A stretch of DNA of 64,000 nt. Origin: Zhengitettix transpicula. Its lineage: Eukaryota; Arthropoda; Insecta; Orthoptera; Tetrigidae. Shown one piece after another: positions 52,093 through 64,000 of the stretch (position 1 is the first letter of the stretch; each line of letters opens with the position of its first letter). The stretch lies in NCBI GenBank assembly GCA_037074705.1, contig JAYJMR010000017.1, positions 62,001 to 126,000 of the forward strand. Reading direction: 5' to 3'. The position numbers were made by a program, and so were the translations under genes. The notes beneath the pieces are model-generated. The model made no database searches. It was given only the letters and a program-made list of their open reading frames with translations, and had not been told where the DNA came from.

Positions 52093-55000
52093 AAAAAAAA
52101 TTAATGCTTGCTAAAATATTTTTAAATAAAGTGGTATTTTCATACGCGTTCACAGTTATGTCACCAGTAAGTTATGATTTTATACTGAAATTAATATTTT
52201 TATTTTCGATTATTTTGACATTAGTATAAGTCTTGATGCCAGAAGAAAACCTTTCGTGTGTAACTTTTAATATTTTAAAAAAAATTAAATGCGTGCTAAA
52301 ATATGTTTAAAAAAAGTATCATTTTCATTGCTGTCCGTGGTAATGGTACCAATTGGGGTACATTTTATACTAAAATTTTATACTAAAATTTAATTATTAA
52401 TTTTCGACAATTATTCACATCGGTATACGTCTTAATCCTAGAAGTAAACCTTACAAAGGAAAATATAAGTATTTAAAAAAAATTAATTACATGTTGAAAT
52501 ATGTTTAAATAAAGTGGTATTTTCATACGCGTTCATGGTTATGGCACCAATAAGTAATGATTTTATACTGAAATTCATTATTTTTATTTTCGATTATTTT
52601 GACAAAGGTATACGTTTTGATGCCAGAAGAAAACATTTCGAATGTAAATTTTAAAATTTCTAAAAAAAATTAAATGCGTGCAAAAATATGTTTACAAAAG
52701 TAGCGTTTTCATTGCTATCCGTGGTAATGGTACCAATAGGGTAGGTTTTGTACTTAAATTTTATACAAAAATTTTATTATTATTTTTCGACTATTATTCA
52801 CATCGGTATACGTCTTAATCCTAGAAGTAAACCTTACAAAATAAAAAATTTAAATATTTTAAAAAAAATTAATGCTTGCTAAAATATGTTTAAATAAAGT
52901 GGTATTTTCATACGCGTTCACGGTTATGGCACCAATAAGTAATGATTTTATACTGAAATTCATTATTTTTAATTTCGATTATTTTGACAATGGAATACGT
53001 CTTGATGCCAGAAGAAAACCTTTCGAGTGTAAATTTTAATATTTTAAAAAAACTTAAATGCGTGCTAAAATATGTTTAAAAAAAGTAGCGTTTTCATTGC
53101 TGTCCAAGGTAATGGTACCAATTGGAGTACATTTTATACTAAAATTTTATACTAAAATTTTATTATTAATTTTCGACAATTATTCACATCGGTATACGTC
53201 TTAATCCTAGAAGTAAACCTTACAAAAGAAAATATAAGTATTTAAAAAAAATTTAATACTTGTTAAAATATGTTTAAATAAAGTAGCATTTTCATACGCG
53301 TTCATGGTTATGGCACCAATAAGTAATGGTTTTATACTGAAATTAATATTTTTACTTTCGATTATTTTGACAATGGTATACGTTTTGATGCCTGAAAAAA
53401 AACATTTCGAATGTAAATTTTTAAATTTTTAAAAAAAATTAAATGCGTGCAAAAATATGTTTAAAAAAAGTAGCGTTTTTATTGCTATCCGTGGTAATGG
53501 TACCAACAGGGGTAAGATTTATACTAAAATTTTATACTAAAATTTTATTATTATTTTTCGACTATTATTCGCATCGATATACGTCTTTATTCTAAAAGTA
53601 CACCTTACAAAAGAAAATTTTAATATTTAAAAAAAATTTAATGCTTGCTATAATATGTTTAAATAAAGTGGCATTTTCATTGCTGACAATTATTCACATC
53701 GGTATACGTCTTAATCGTAGAAGTAAACCTTACAAAATAAAAAATTTAAATATTTAAAAAAAATTTAATACCTGTTGAAATCTGTTTAAATAAAGTGGTA
53801 TTTTCATACGCGTTCATGGTTATGGCACCAATAAGTAATGATTTTATACTGAAATTCATTATTCTTATTTTCGATTATTTTGACAATGGTATACGTTTTG
53901 ATGCCAGAAGAAAACATTTCGAATGTAAATTTTTAAATTTTTAAAAAAATTAAATGCGTGCAAAAATTAGTTTAAAAAAAGTAGCGTTTTCATTGCTATC
54001 CGTGGTAATGGTACCAACAGGGGTAAGTTTTATACTAAAATTTTATACTAAAATTTTATTATTATTTTTCGACTATTATTCACAACGGTATACGTCTTAA
54101 TCCTAGAAGTGAACCTTTCAAAGGAACATTTAAATATATAAAAAATATTTAATGCTTGATACAATATGTTTAAATAAAGTGGCATTTTTATACGCGTTCA
54201 TGGTTATGGCACCAGTAATAATGATTTTATACTGAAATTAATACTTTTATTTTCGATTATTTTAACAATGGTATACGTTTTGATGCTGAAAAAAACATTT
54301 CGAATGTAAATTTTAAAATTTTTAAAAAAATTAAATGCGTGCAAAAATATGTTTAAAAAAAGTAGCGTTTTCATTGCTGTCCGTGGTAAAGTAGCATTTT
54401 CATACGCGTTCATGGTTATGGCACCAATAAGTAATGATTTTATACTGAAATTAATATTTTTATTTTCGATTATTTTGACAATGGTATACGTTTTGATGCC
54501 TGAAAAAAACATTTCGAATGTAAATTTTAAAATTTTAAAAAAAAATTAAATGCGTGCAAAAATATGTTTAAAAAAAGTTGCGTTTTCATTCCTATCCGTG
54601 GTAATGGTACCAACAGGGGTAAGATTTATACTAAAATTTTATACTAAAATTTTATTATTATTTTTCGACTATTATTCGCATCGATATACGTCTTAATTCT
54701 AAAAGTACACCTCACAAAAGAATATTTTAATATTTAAAAAAAATTTAATGCTTGCTAGAATATGTTTAAATAAAGTAGCATTTTCATACGCGTTCATGGT
54801 TATGGCACCAATAAGTAATGATTTTATACTAAAATTCATTATTTTTATTTTCTATTATTTTCACAATGGTATACATTTTGATGCCAGAAGAAAACATTTC
54901 GAATGTAAATTTTAATATTTAAAAAAAAAATTAAATGCGTGCAAAAATATGTTTAAAAAAATAAGCGTTTTCATTGCTATCCGTGGTAATGGTACCAATA

Positions 55001-55120
55001 GGGTATGTTTTGTACTTAAATTTTATACTAAAATTTTATTATTATTTTTTGACTATTATCCACATTGATATACGTCTTAATCCTAGAAGATAACCTTACA
55101 AAGGAAAATTTAAATATTTA
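52093..55120 (-). repeat. 3028 bp tandem duplication in right arm, copy 2
   Basis: This is the second copy. I see only a handful of differences from copy 1: GCTGTCCG near 52330 against ACTGTCCG, TATACAAAAATT near 52763 against TATACTAAAATT, CGTCTTTATTC near 53583 against CGTCTTAATTC, and AAAGTTGCG near 54576 against AAAGTAGCG. The join lies in a B unit around AAAAATTAATGCTTGCTA at about 52090-52110. Upstream the sequence matches the end of copy 2 (CTAGAAGATAACC) and downstream it matches the start of copy 1. Confidence 0.9.
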
Positions 55121-55159
55121 AAAAAAATTTAATGCTTGCTAGAATATGTTTAAATAAAG

Positions 55160-55193
55160 TGGCATTTTCATTGCTGTCCAAGGTAATGGTACC
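55160..55193 (-). repeat. A/B chimeric monomer, right-arm counterpart
   Basis: GTGGCATTTTCATTGCTGTC followed by CAAGGTAATGGTACC is the exact reverse complement of the chimera at 44312. It confirms the pairing of the arms and shows that the chimera formed before the inversion. Confidence 0.86.
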
Positions 55194-55984
55194 AATAGGG
55201 GTAGATTTTATACTAAAATTTGATACTAAAATTTTATTATTATTTTTCGACTATTATTCACATCGGTATACGTCTTAATCCTAGAAGTAAACCTTACAAA
55301 ATAAAAAATTTAAATATTTAAAAAAAAATTAATGCTTGCTAAAATATGTTTAAATAAAATGGTATTTTCATACGCGTTCACGGTTATGGCACCAATAAGT
55401 AATGATTTTATACTGAAATTCATTATTTTTATTTTCGATTATTTTGACAGTGGTATACGTTTTGATGCCAGAAGAAAACATTTCGAATGTAAATTTTTAA
55501 AAAAAATTAAATGCGTGCAAAAATATATTTAAAAAAAGTAGCGTTTTCATTGCTATCCGTGGTAGTGGTACCAACAGGGGTAAGTTTTATACTAAAATTT
55601 TATACTAAAATTTTTTTATTATTTTTCGACTATTATTCGCATCGATATACGTCTTAATTCTAAAAGTACAACTTACAAAAGAAAATTTTAATATTTAAAA
55701 AAAATTTAATGCTTGCTAGAATATGTTTAAATAAAGTAGCATTTTCATACGCGTTCATGGTTATGGCACCAATAAGTAATGATTTTATACTGAAATTCAT
55801 TATTTTTATTTTCGATTATTTTGACAATGGTATACGTTTTGATGCCAGAAGAAAACATTTCGAATGTAAATTTTAATATTTTAAAAAAAAATTAAATGCG
55901 TGCAAAAATATGTTTAAAAAAAGTAGCGTTTTCATTGCTATCCGTGGTAATGGTACCAATAGGGTAGGTTTTGTACTTAAATTA

Positions 55985-56360
55985 TAATACTAAAATTTTA
56001 TTATTATTTTTCGACTATTATTCACATTGATATATGTCTTAATCCTAGAAGTAAACCTTACAAAGGAAAATTTAAATATTTAAAAAAAAATTTAGTGCTT
56101 GCTAAAATATTTTTAAATAAAGTGGCATTTTCATACGCGTTCATGGTTATGGCACCAATAAGTAATGATTTTATCCTGTAATTTATTATTTTTTTCTTTC
56201 GATTATTTTTACAATGGTATACGTCTTCGTGCTAAAAGAAAACCTTTCGAGAGTAAATTTTAATATTTTAAAAATAAATAAATGCGCGCTAGAATATGTT
56301 TAAAAAAAGTAGTGTTTTCATTACTATCCGTGGTAATGGTACCAATAGGGGTATATTTTA
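55985..56360 (-). repeat. Dimer present in right arm, absent in left arm
   Basis: The paired-coordinate sum shifts by 374 between 44173/55332 and 43412/56467. The extra sequence on the right comprises the B unit with CATTGATATATGTCTTAATC and the A unit with GTGTTTTCATTACTATCCG. On the left, TTTTAGTATA joins AAATTTAAGTAC at about 43520, so loss of one dimer on the left by exchange between the short TTTTAGTATA elements is the simpler reading. Confidence 0.76.
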
Positions 56361-59300
56361 TACTAAAATTTTATTAATATTTTTCGACTATTATTCACAA
56401 CGGTATACGTCTTAATCCTAGAAGTGAACCTTTCAAAGGAACATTTAAATATATAAAAAAAATTTAATGCTTGCTAGAATATGTTTAAATAAAGTGGCAT
56501 TTTCATACGCGTTCATGGTTATGGCACCAATAAGTAATGATTTTACACTGAAATTAATTAATTTTATTTTCGACTATTTTGACAATGGTATACGTTTTGA
56601 TGCCATTTCGAATATAATTTTAATATTTTAAAAAAAAATTAAATGCGTCCAATAATATGTTTAAAAAAAGTAGCGTTTTCATTGCTATCCGTGGTAATCG
56701 TACCAATAGGGGTAGATTTTATACTAAAATTTTATATTAAAATTTTATTATTATTTTTTGACTATTATTCACATCGGTAAACGTCTTATACCTAGAAGTA
56801 AACTTAAAAAGGAAAATTTAAATATTTAAAAAAATATGTAATGCTTGCTAAAATATTTTTAAAAAAAGTGGCATTTTCATACGGGTTCATTGTTATGGCA
56901 CCAATGGGTAATGATTTTATACTGAAATTCATTATTTTTATTTTCGATTATTTAGGCAATGGTATACGTCTTGATGCCAGGAGAAAACCTTTCAAATATA
57001 AATTTTAAAATTTTTAAAAAAAATTAAATGCGTCCAAAAATATGTTTAAAAAAAGTAGCGTTTTCATTGCTATCCGTGGTAATCGTACCAATAGGGGTAA
57101 TTTTTATACTAAAATTTTATTATTATTTTTCGACTATTATTCACGTCGGTAAACGTCTTAATCCTAGAAGTAAACCTTTCAAAGGAACATTTAAATATAT
57201 AAAAAAATATTTAATGCTTGCTAGACTATGTTTAAATAAAGTTGCATTTTCATACGAGTTAATGGTTATGGCACTAGTAAGTAATGATTTTATACTGAAA
57301 TTAATATTTTAATTTTCGATTATTTTGACAATGGTATACGTCTTGATGCCAGAAGAAAACCTTTCGAGTGTAAATTTTAATATTTAAAAAAAAATTAAAT
57401 GCGTGCTAAAATATGTTTAAAAAAAGTAGCGTTTTCATTGCTGTCCAAGGTAATGGTACCAATAGGGGTAGATTTTATACTAAAAGTTTATTATTATTTT
57501 TCGACTATTATTCACATCGGTATACGTCTTAATCCTAGAAGTAAACCTTACAAAGGACAATTTAAATATTTAAAAAAAAATTTAATGATTTCTAAAATAT
57601 TTTTAAATAAATTGGCATTTTCATACGCGTTCATGTTTATGGCACCAATAAGTAATGATTTTATACTGAAATTCATTATTTTTATTTTCGATTATTTTGA
57701 CAATGGTATACGTTTTGATGCCAGAAGAAAACATTTCGAATGTAAATTTTAATATTTTAAAAAAAAATTAAATGCGTGCAAAAATATGTTTAAAAAAAGT
57801 AGCGTTTTCATTGCTATCCGTGGTAATCGTACCAATAGGGGTAATTTTTATACTAAAAGTTTATTATTATTTTTCGACTATTATTCACATCCTAGAAGTA
57901 AACCTTACAAAGGAAAATTTAAATATTTAAAAAAAAATTTAATGATTTCTAAAATATTTTTAAATAAATTGTCATTTTCATACGCGTTCATGTTTATGGC
58001 ACCAATAAATAATGATTTTATACTGAAATTCATTATTTTTATTTTCGATTATTTTGACAATGGTATACGTCTTGATGCCAGATGAAAACCTTTCGAGTGT
58101 AAATTTTAATATTTAAAAAAAAATTACATGCGTGCTAAAATATGTTTAAAAAAAGTAGCGTTTTCATTGCTGTCCGTGGTAATGGTACCAATAGGGGTAT
58201 ATTTTATACTAAAATTTTATTAATATTTTTCGACTATTATTCACAACGGTATACGTCTTAATCCTAGAAGTAAACCTTACAAAGGAAAATTTAAATATTT
58301 AAAAAAAAATTTAGTGCTTGCTAAAATATTTTTAAATAAAGTGGCATTTTCATACGCGTTCATGGTTATGGCACCAATAAGTAATGATTTTATACTGAAA
58401 TTCATTATTTTTATTTTCGATTATTTTGACAATGGTATACGTCTTGATGCCAGAAGAAAACCTTTCGAGTGTAAATTTAATAATATTTAAAAAAAAATTA
58501 AATGCGTGCTAAAATATGTTTAAAAAAAGTAGCGTTTTCATTGCTGTCCAAGGTAATGGTACCAATAGGGGTAGATTTTATACTAAAAGTTTATTATTAT
58601 TTTTCGACTATTATTCACATCGGTATACGTCTTAATCCTAGAAGTAAACCTTACAAAGGAAAATTTAAATATTTAAAAAAAAATTTAATGATTTCTAAAA
58701 TATTTTTAAATAAATTGGCATTTTCATACGCGTTCATGTTTATGGCACCAATAAGTAATGATTTTATACTGAAATTCATTATTTTTATTTTCGATTATTT
58801 TGACAATGGTATACGTTTTGATGCCAGAAGAAAACATTTTGAATGTAAATTTTAATATTTTAAAAAAAAATTAAATGCGTGCAAAAATATGTTTAAAAAA
58901 AGTAGCGTTTTCATTGCTATCCGTGGTAATGGTACCAATAGGGTAGGTTTTGTACTTAAATTTAATACTAAAATTTTATTATTATTTTTCGACTATTATT
59001 CACATTGATATATGTCTTAATCCTAGAAGTAAACCTTACAAAGGAAAATTTAAATATTTAAAAAAAAATTTAGTGCTTGCTAAAATATTTTTAAATAAAG
59101 TGGCATTTTCATACGCGTTCATGGTTATGGCACCAATAAGTAATGATTTTATCCTGTAATTTATTATTTTTTTCTTTCGATTATTTTTACAATGGTATAC
59201 GTCTTCGTGCCAAAAGAAAACCTTTCGAGAGTAAATTTTAATATTTTAAAAATAAATAAATGCGCGCTAGAATATGTTTAAAAAAGTAGCGTTTTCATTA

Positions 59301-62300
59301 CTATCCGTGGTAATGGTACCAATAGGGGTATATTTTATACTAAAATTTTATTAATATTTTTCGACTATTATTCACAACGGTATACGTCTTAATCCTAGAA
59401 GTGAACCTTTCAAAGGAACATTTAAATATATAAAAAAAATTTAATGCTTGCTAGAATATGTTTAAATAAAGTGGCATTTTCATACGCGTTCATGGTTATG
59501 GCACCAATAAGTAATGATTTTACACTGAAATTAATTATTTTTATTTTCGACTATTTTGACAATGGTATACGTTTTGATGCCAGAAGAAAACATTTCGAAT
59601 ATAATTTTAATATTTTAAAAAAAAATAAATGCGTCCAAAAATATGTTTAAAAAAGTAGCGTTTTCATTGCTATCCGTTGTAATCGTACCAATAGGGGTAG
59701 ATTTTATACTAAAATTTTATATTAAAATTTTATTATTATTTTTTGACTATTATTCACATCGGTAAACGTCTTATACCTAGAAGTAAACTTAAAAAGGAAA
59801 ATTTAAATATTTAAAAAAATATTTAATGCTTGCTAGAATATGTTTAAATTAAGTTGCATTTTCATACGCGTTAATGGTTATGGCACCAGTAAGTAATGAT
59901 TTTATACTGAAATTAATATTTTTATTTTCGATTATTTTGACAATGGTATACGTCTTGATGCCAGAAGAAAACCTTTCGAGTGTAAATTTTAATATTTAAA
60001 AAAAAATTAAATGCGTGCTAAAATATGTTTAAAAAAAGTAGCGTTTTCATTGCTGTCCAAGGTAATGGTACCAATAGGGGTAGATTTTATACTAAAAGTT
60101 TATTATTATTTTTCGACTATTATTCACATCGGTATACGTCTTAATCCTAGAAGTAAACCTTACAAAGGAAAATTTAAATATTTAAAAAAAAATTTAATGA
60201 TTTCTAAAATATTTTTAAATAAATTGGCATTTTCATACGCGTTCATGTTTATGGCACCAATAAGTAATGATTTTATACTGAAATTCATTATTTTTATTTT
60301 CGATTATTTTGACAATGGTATACGTCTTGATGCCAGCAGAAAACCTTTCGAGTGTAAATTTTAATATTTAAAAAAAAATTAAATGCGTGCTAAAATATGT
60401 TTAAAAAAAGTAGCGTTTTCATTGCTGTCCGTGGTAATCGTACCAATAGGGGTTATTTTTATACTAAAATTTTATTATTATTTTTCGACTATTATTCACG
60501 TCGGTATACGTCTTAATCCTAGAAGTAAACCTTTAAAGGAACATTTAAATATATAAAAAAAAATTTAATGCTTGCTAGAATATGTTTAAATTAAGTTGCA
60601 TTTTCATACGCGTTAATGGTTATGGCACCAGTAAGTAATGATTTTTTACATAAATTAATATTTTTATTTTCGATTATTTTGACAATGGTATACGTCTTGA
60701 TGCCAGAAGAAAACCTTTCGAGTGTTAATTTTAATATTTAAAAAAAAATTAAATGCGTGCTAAAATATGTTTAAAAAAAGTAGCGTTTTCATTGCTGTCC
60801 AAGGTAATGGTACCAATAGGGGTTGATTTTATACTAAAAGTTTATTATTATTTTTCGACTATTATTCACATCGGTATACGTCTTATTCCTAGAAGTAAAC
60901 CTTACAAAGGAAAATTTAAATATTTAAAAAAAAATTTAATGATTTCTAAAATATTTTTAAATAAATTGGCATTTTCATACGCGTTCATGTTTATGGCACC
61001 AATAAGTAATGATTTTAAACTGTAATTCATTATTTTTATTTTCGATTATTTTGACAATGGTATACGTCTTGATGCCAGAAGAAAACCTTTCGAGTGTAAA
61101 TTTTAATATTTAAAAAAAAATTAAATGCGTGCTAAAATATGTTTACAAAAAGTAGCGTTTTCATTGCTGTCCGTGGTAATGGTACCAATAGGGGTATATT
61201 TTATACTAAAATTTTTATATTATTTTTCAACTATTATTCACATCGGTGTACGACTTAATTCTAAATGTACACCTTACAAAGGAAAATTTTAATATTTAAA
61301 AAAAATTTAATGCTTGCTAGAATATGTTTAAATAAAGTGGCATTTTCATACGCGATCATGGTTATGGAACCAATAAGTAATGATTTTATACTGAAATTAA
61401 TTATTTTTATTTTCGATTTTTTTGACAATGGTATACGTCTTGATGCCAGAAGAAAACCTTAAGAGTGTAAATTTAAATATTTAAAAAAAAATAAATGCCT
61501 GCAAAAATATGTTTAAAAACAGTAGCGTTTTCATTGCTATCCGTGGTAATCGTACTAATAGGGGTAATTTTTATACTAAAATTTTATATAAAATTTTGTT
61601 ATTATTTTTCGACTATTATTCACATCGATATACGTCTTAATTCTAAAAGTACACCTTACAAAGGAAAATATTTATATTTAAAAAAAAATTAATGCTTGCT
61701 AGAATATGTTAAAATAAAGTGGCATTTTCATACGCGATCATGGTTATGGCACCAATAAGTAATGATTTTATACTGAAATTAATATTTTTATTTTCGATTA
61801 TTTTGACAATGGTATACGTTTTGATGCCTGAAAAAAACATTTCGAAAGTAAATTTTAAAATTTTTAAAAAAAATTAAATGCGTGCAAAAATATGTTTAAA
61901 AAAAGTAGCGTTTTCATTGCTATCCGTGGTAATGGTACCAACAGGAGTAAGTTTTATACTAAAATTTTATACTAAAATTTTATTATTATTTTTCGACTAT
62001 TATTCGCATCGATATACGTCTTAATTCTAAAAGTACACCTTACAAAAGAAAATTTTAATATTTAAAAAAAATTTAATGCTTGCTAGAATATGTTTAAATA
62101 AAGTAGAATTTTCATACGCGTTCATGGTTATGGCACCAATTAGTAATGATTTTATACTGAAATTAATATTTTTATTTTCGATTATTTTGACAATGGTATA
62201 AGTATTGATGCCAGAAGAAAACCTTTCGAGTGTAATTTTAATATTTTAAAAAAAATAAATGCGTGCTAAAATATGTTTAAAAAAAGTAGCGTTTTCATTG

Positions 62301-64000
62301 CTGTCCAAGGTAATGGTACCAATAGGGGTAGATTTTATACTAAAATTTTATACTAAAATTTTATTATTATTTTTCGACTATTATTCACATCGGTATACGT
62401 CTTAAATCTAAAAGTACACCTTACAAAGGAAAATTTTAATATTTAAAAAAAATTAATGCTTGCTAAAAAATATTTAAATAAAGTGGTATTTTCATACGCG
62501 TTCACGATTATAGCACCAATAAGTAATGATTTTATACTGAAATTCATCATTTTTATTTTCGATTATTTTGACAATGGTATACGTCTTGATGCCAGAAGAA
62601 AACCTTTCGAAGGTAAATTTTAATATTTTAAAAAAAATTAAATGCGTGCTAAAATATGTTTAAAAAAAGTAGCAGTTTCATTACTATCCGTGGTGAAGGT
62701 ACCAATAGGGGAATATTTTATACTAAAATTTTATTAATATTTTTCGACTATTATTCACAACGGTATACGTCTTAATCCTAGAAGTGAACCTTTCAAAGGA
62801 ACATTTAAATATATAAAAAAAATTTAATGCTTGCTAGAATATGTTTAAATAAAGTGGCATTTTCATACGCGTTCATGGTTATGGCACCAATAAGTAATGA
62901 TTTTATACTGAAATTCATTATTTTTATTTTCGATTATTTTGACAATGGTATACGTCTTGATGCAATAAGAAGAAAACCTTTCGAGTGTAAATTTTAAAAT
63001 TTAAAAAAAAATTAAATGCTTCCAAAAATATGTTTAAAAAAAGTAGCGTTTTCATTGCTGTCCAAGGTAATGGTACCAATAAGGGTAGCTTTTATACTAA
63101 AAGTTTATTATTATTTTTCGACTATTATTCACATCGGTATACGTCTTAATCCTAGAAGTAAACCTTACAAAGGAAAATTTAAATATTTTAAAAAAAATTT
63201 AATGATTTCTAAAATATTTTTAAATAAAGTGGCATTTTCATACGCGTTCATGGTTATGGCACCAATAAGTAATGATTTTATCCTGTAATTCATTATTTTT
63301 TTCTTTCGATTATTTTTACAATGGTATACGTCTTCGTGCCAAAAGAAAACCTTTCGAGAGTAAATTTTAATATTTTAAAAATAAATAAATGCGCGCTAGA
63401 ATATGTTTAAAAAAGTAGCGTTTTCATTACTATCCGTGGTAATGGTACCAATAGGGGTATATTTTATACTAAAATTTTATTAATATTATTCGACTATTAT
63501 TCACAACGGTATACGTCTTAATCCTAGAAGTGAACCTTTCAAAGGAACATTTAAATATATAAAAAAAATTTAATGCTTGCTAGAATATGTTTAAATAAAG
63601 TGGCATTTTCATACGCGTTCATGGTTATGGCACCAATAAGTAATGATTTTACACTGAAATTAATTATTTTTATTTTCGACTATTTTGACAATGGTATACG
63701 TTTTGATGGCAGAAGAAAACATTTCGAATATAATTTTAATATTTTAAAAAAAAATTAAATGCGTCCAAAAATATGTTTAAAAAAGTAGCGTTTTCATTGC
63801 TATCCGTTGTAATCGTACCAATAGGGGTAGATTTTATACTAAAATTTTATATTAAAATTTTATTATTATTTTTTGACTATTATTCACATCGGTAAACGTC
63901 TTATACCTAGAAGTAAACTTAAAAAGGAAAATTTAAATATTTAAAAAAATATTTAATGCTTGCTAAAATATTTTTAAAAAAAGTGGCATTTTCATATGGG

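Larger units (their letters stand above)
48323..64000 (-). repeat. Same satellite array, inverted orientation
   Basis: From 48323 onward every landmark appears as its reverse complement. Examples are GGTAATGGTACC for the A start, GTAGCGTTTTCATTGC for the A core and ACGCGTTCATGGTTATGGC for the B start. The orientation stays reversed to the end of the window, about 42 dimers. From about 48763 on, the order of unit variants mirrors the forward array read backwards from 48080, so this is an inverted copy and not an unrelated inverted array. No gene or foreign insertion is visible in it. Confidence 0.97.
48763..64000 (-). repeat. Right arm of large inverted repeat
   Basis: This is the reverse-complement counterpart of 35927-48080, running off the end of the window. 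It is longer than the left arm because of a 3028 bp tandem duplication and a dimer of about 374 bp, partly offset by a missing dimer near 50230. Single-base differences from the left arm are few but real, for example in the units at 57028, 57399 and 63016. The arm contains only satellite sequence. Confidence 0.93.

Noticed and set aside
1..64000. CRISPR array
   Set aside because: The period is about 372-384 bp of fully related sequence, without short identical repeats separated by unique spacers.
1..64000. CENP-B box
   Set aside because: TTCG is frequent (ATTCGAAATG, CTCGAAAGG) but is never followed at the required spacing by A and CGGG in the units I inspected.
1..64000. AT-rich mitochondrial control-region repeats
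   Set aside because: The array is far longer than a usual mitochondrial genome and has no tRNA, rRNA or protein gene anywhere.
1..64000. Promoters, TATA boxes, terminators and origin-like AT-rich stretches
   Set aside because: At about 25% GC such motifs occur in every monomer by chance, and none is distinguished by position or context.

Overview
The whole 64 kb window is one tandem satellite DNA array. I see no gene, RNA gene, transposon or unique sequence in it. The repeat unit is a dimer of about 372-384 bp made of two diverged monomers. Monomer A is about 180-187 bp and starts at a GGTACC site. Monomer B is about 186-200 bp and starts at GGTGCCATAACC. The two monomers align along their whole length, so they descend from one ancestral monomer of about 185 bp. 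This is the same architecture as alphoid and other dimeric centromeric satellites. One dimer counted by hand (28191-28562) has 93 G+C in 372 bases, or 25% GC. The composition, the complete absence of genes and the nested higher-order repeats point to eukaryotic constitutive heterochromatin, perhaps a centromere or pericentromere. I do not recognise the satellite family and cannot name the organism.

Layout. Positions 1-48322 carry the array in one orientation, and 48323-64000 carry it in the opposite orientation. Inside the forward part, higher-order repeats (HORs) are stacked. There is a 3-dimer repeat of 1137 bp at about 0.5-2.8 kb. A 5346 bp duplication follows (3466-8811 and 8812-13773), itself built from segments of about 2.3 kb. 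A diverged block at 13.8-18.4 kb is partly recopied at 18.4-21.5 kb, with a 955 bp five-monomer tandem duplication (18416-20325). Another 1137 bp repeat lies at 21.2-23.2 kb. Next come two copies of a segment of about 6.2 kb spaced 10.55 kb apart (about 23.8-30.0 and 34.3-40.5 kb). Between and overlapping these lies a 3775 bp tandem duplication (29601-33375 and 33376-37082). From 40.5 to 48.3 kb the units are more rearranged, with chimeric and truncated monomers.

The main structural event is a head-to-head inversion near 48.32 kb. From about 48.76 kb to the window end, the right side is the reverse complement of 35.9-48.08 kb on the left. The two sides form an inverted repeat with visible arms of about 12.2 kb (left) and 15.2 kb (right), running off the window. 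The arms are nearly identical but not perfect. The right arm has a private 3028 bp tandem duplication and a 374 bp dimer missing on the left. The left arm has a private 48 bp deletion and one dimer missing on the right, and there are scattered substitutions. These differences mean the palindrome is not simply one read folded back on itself. Chimeric monomers shared by both arms must predate the inversion, which gives a relative order of events.

Short reading frames (60-117 codons) occur throughout on both strands. They are reading frames through the repeat, with two homologous halves that mirror monomers A and B, and I do not annotate them as genes.
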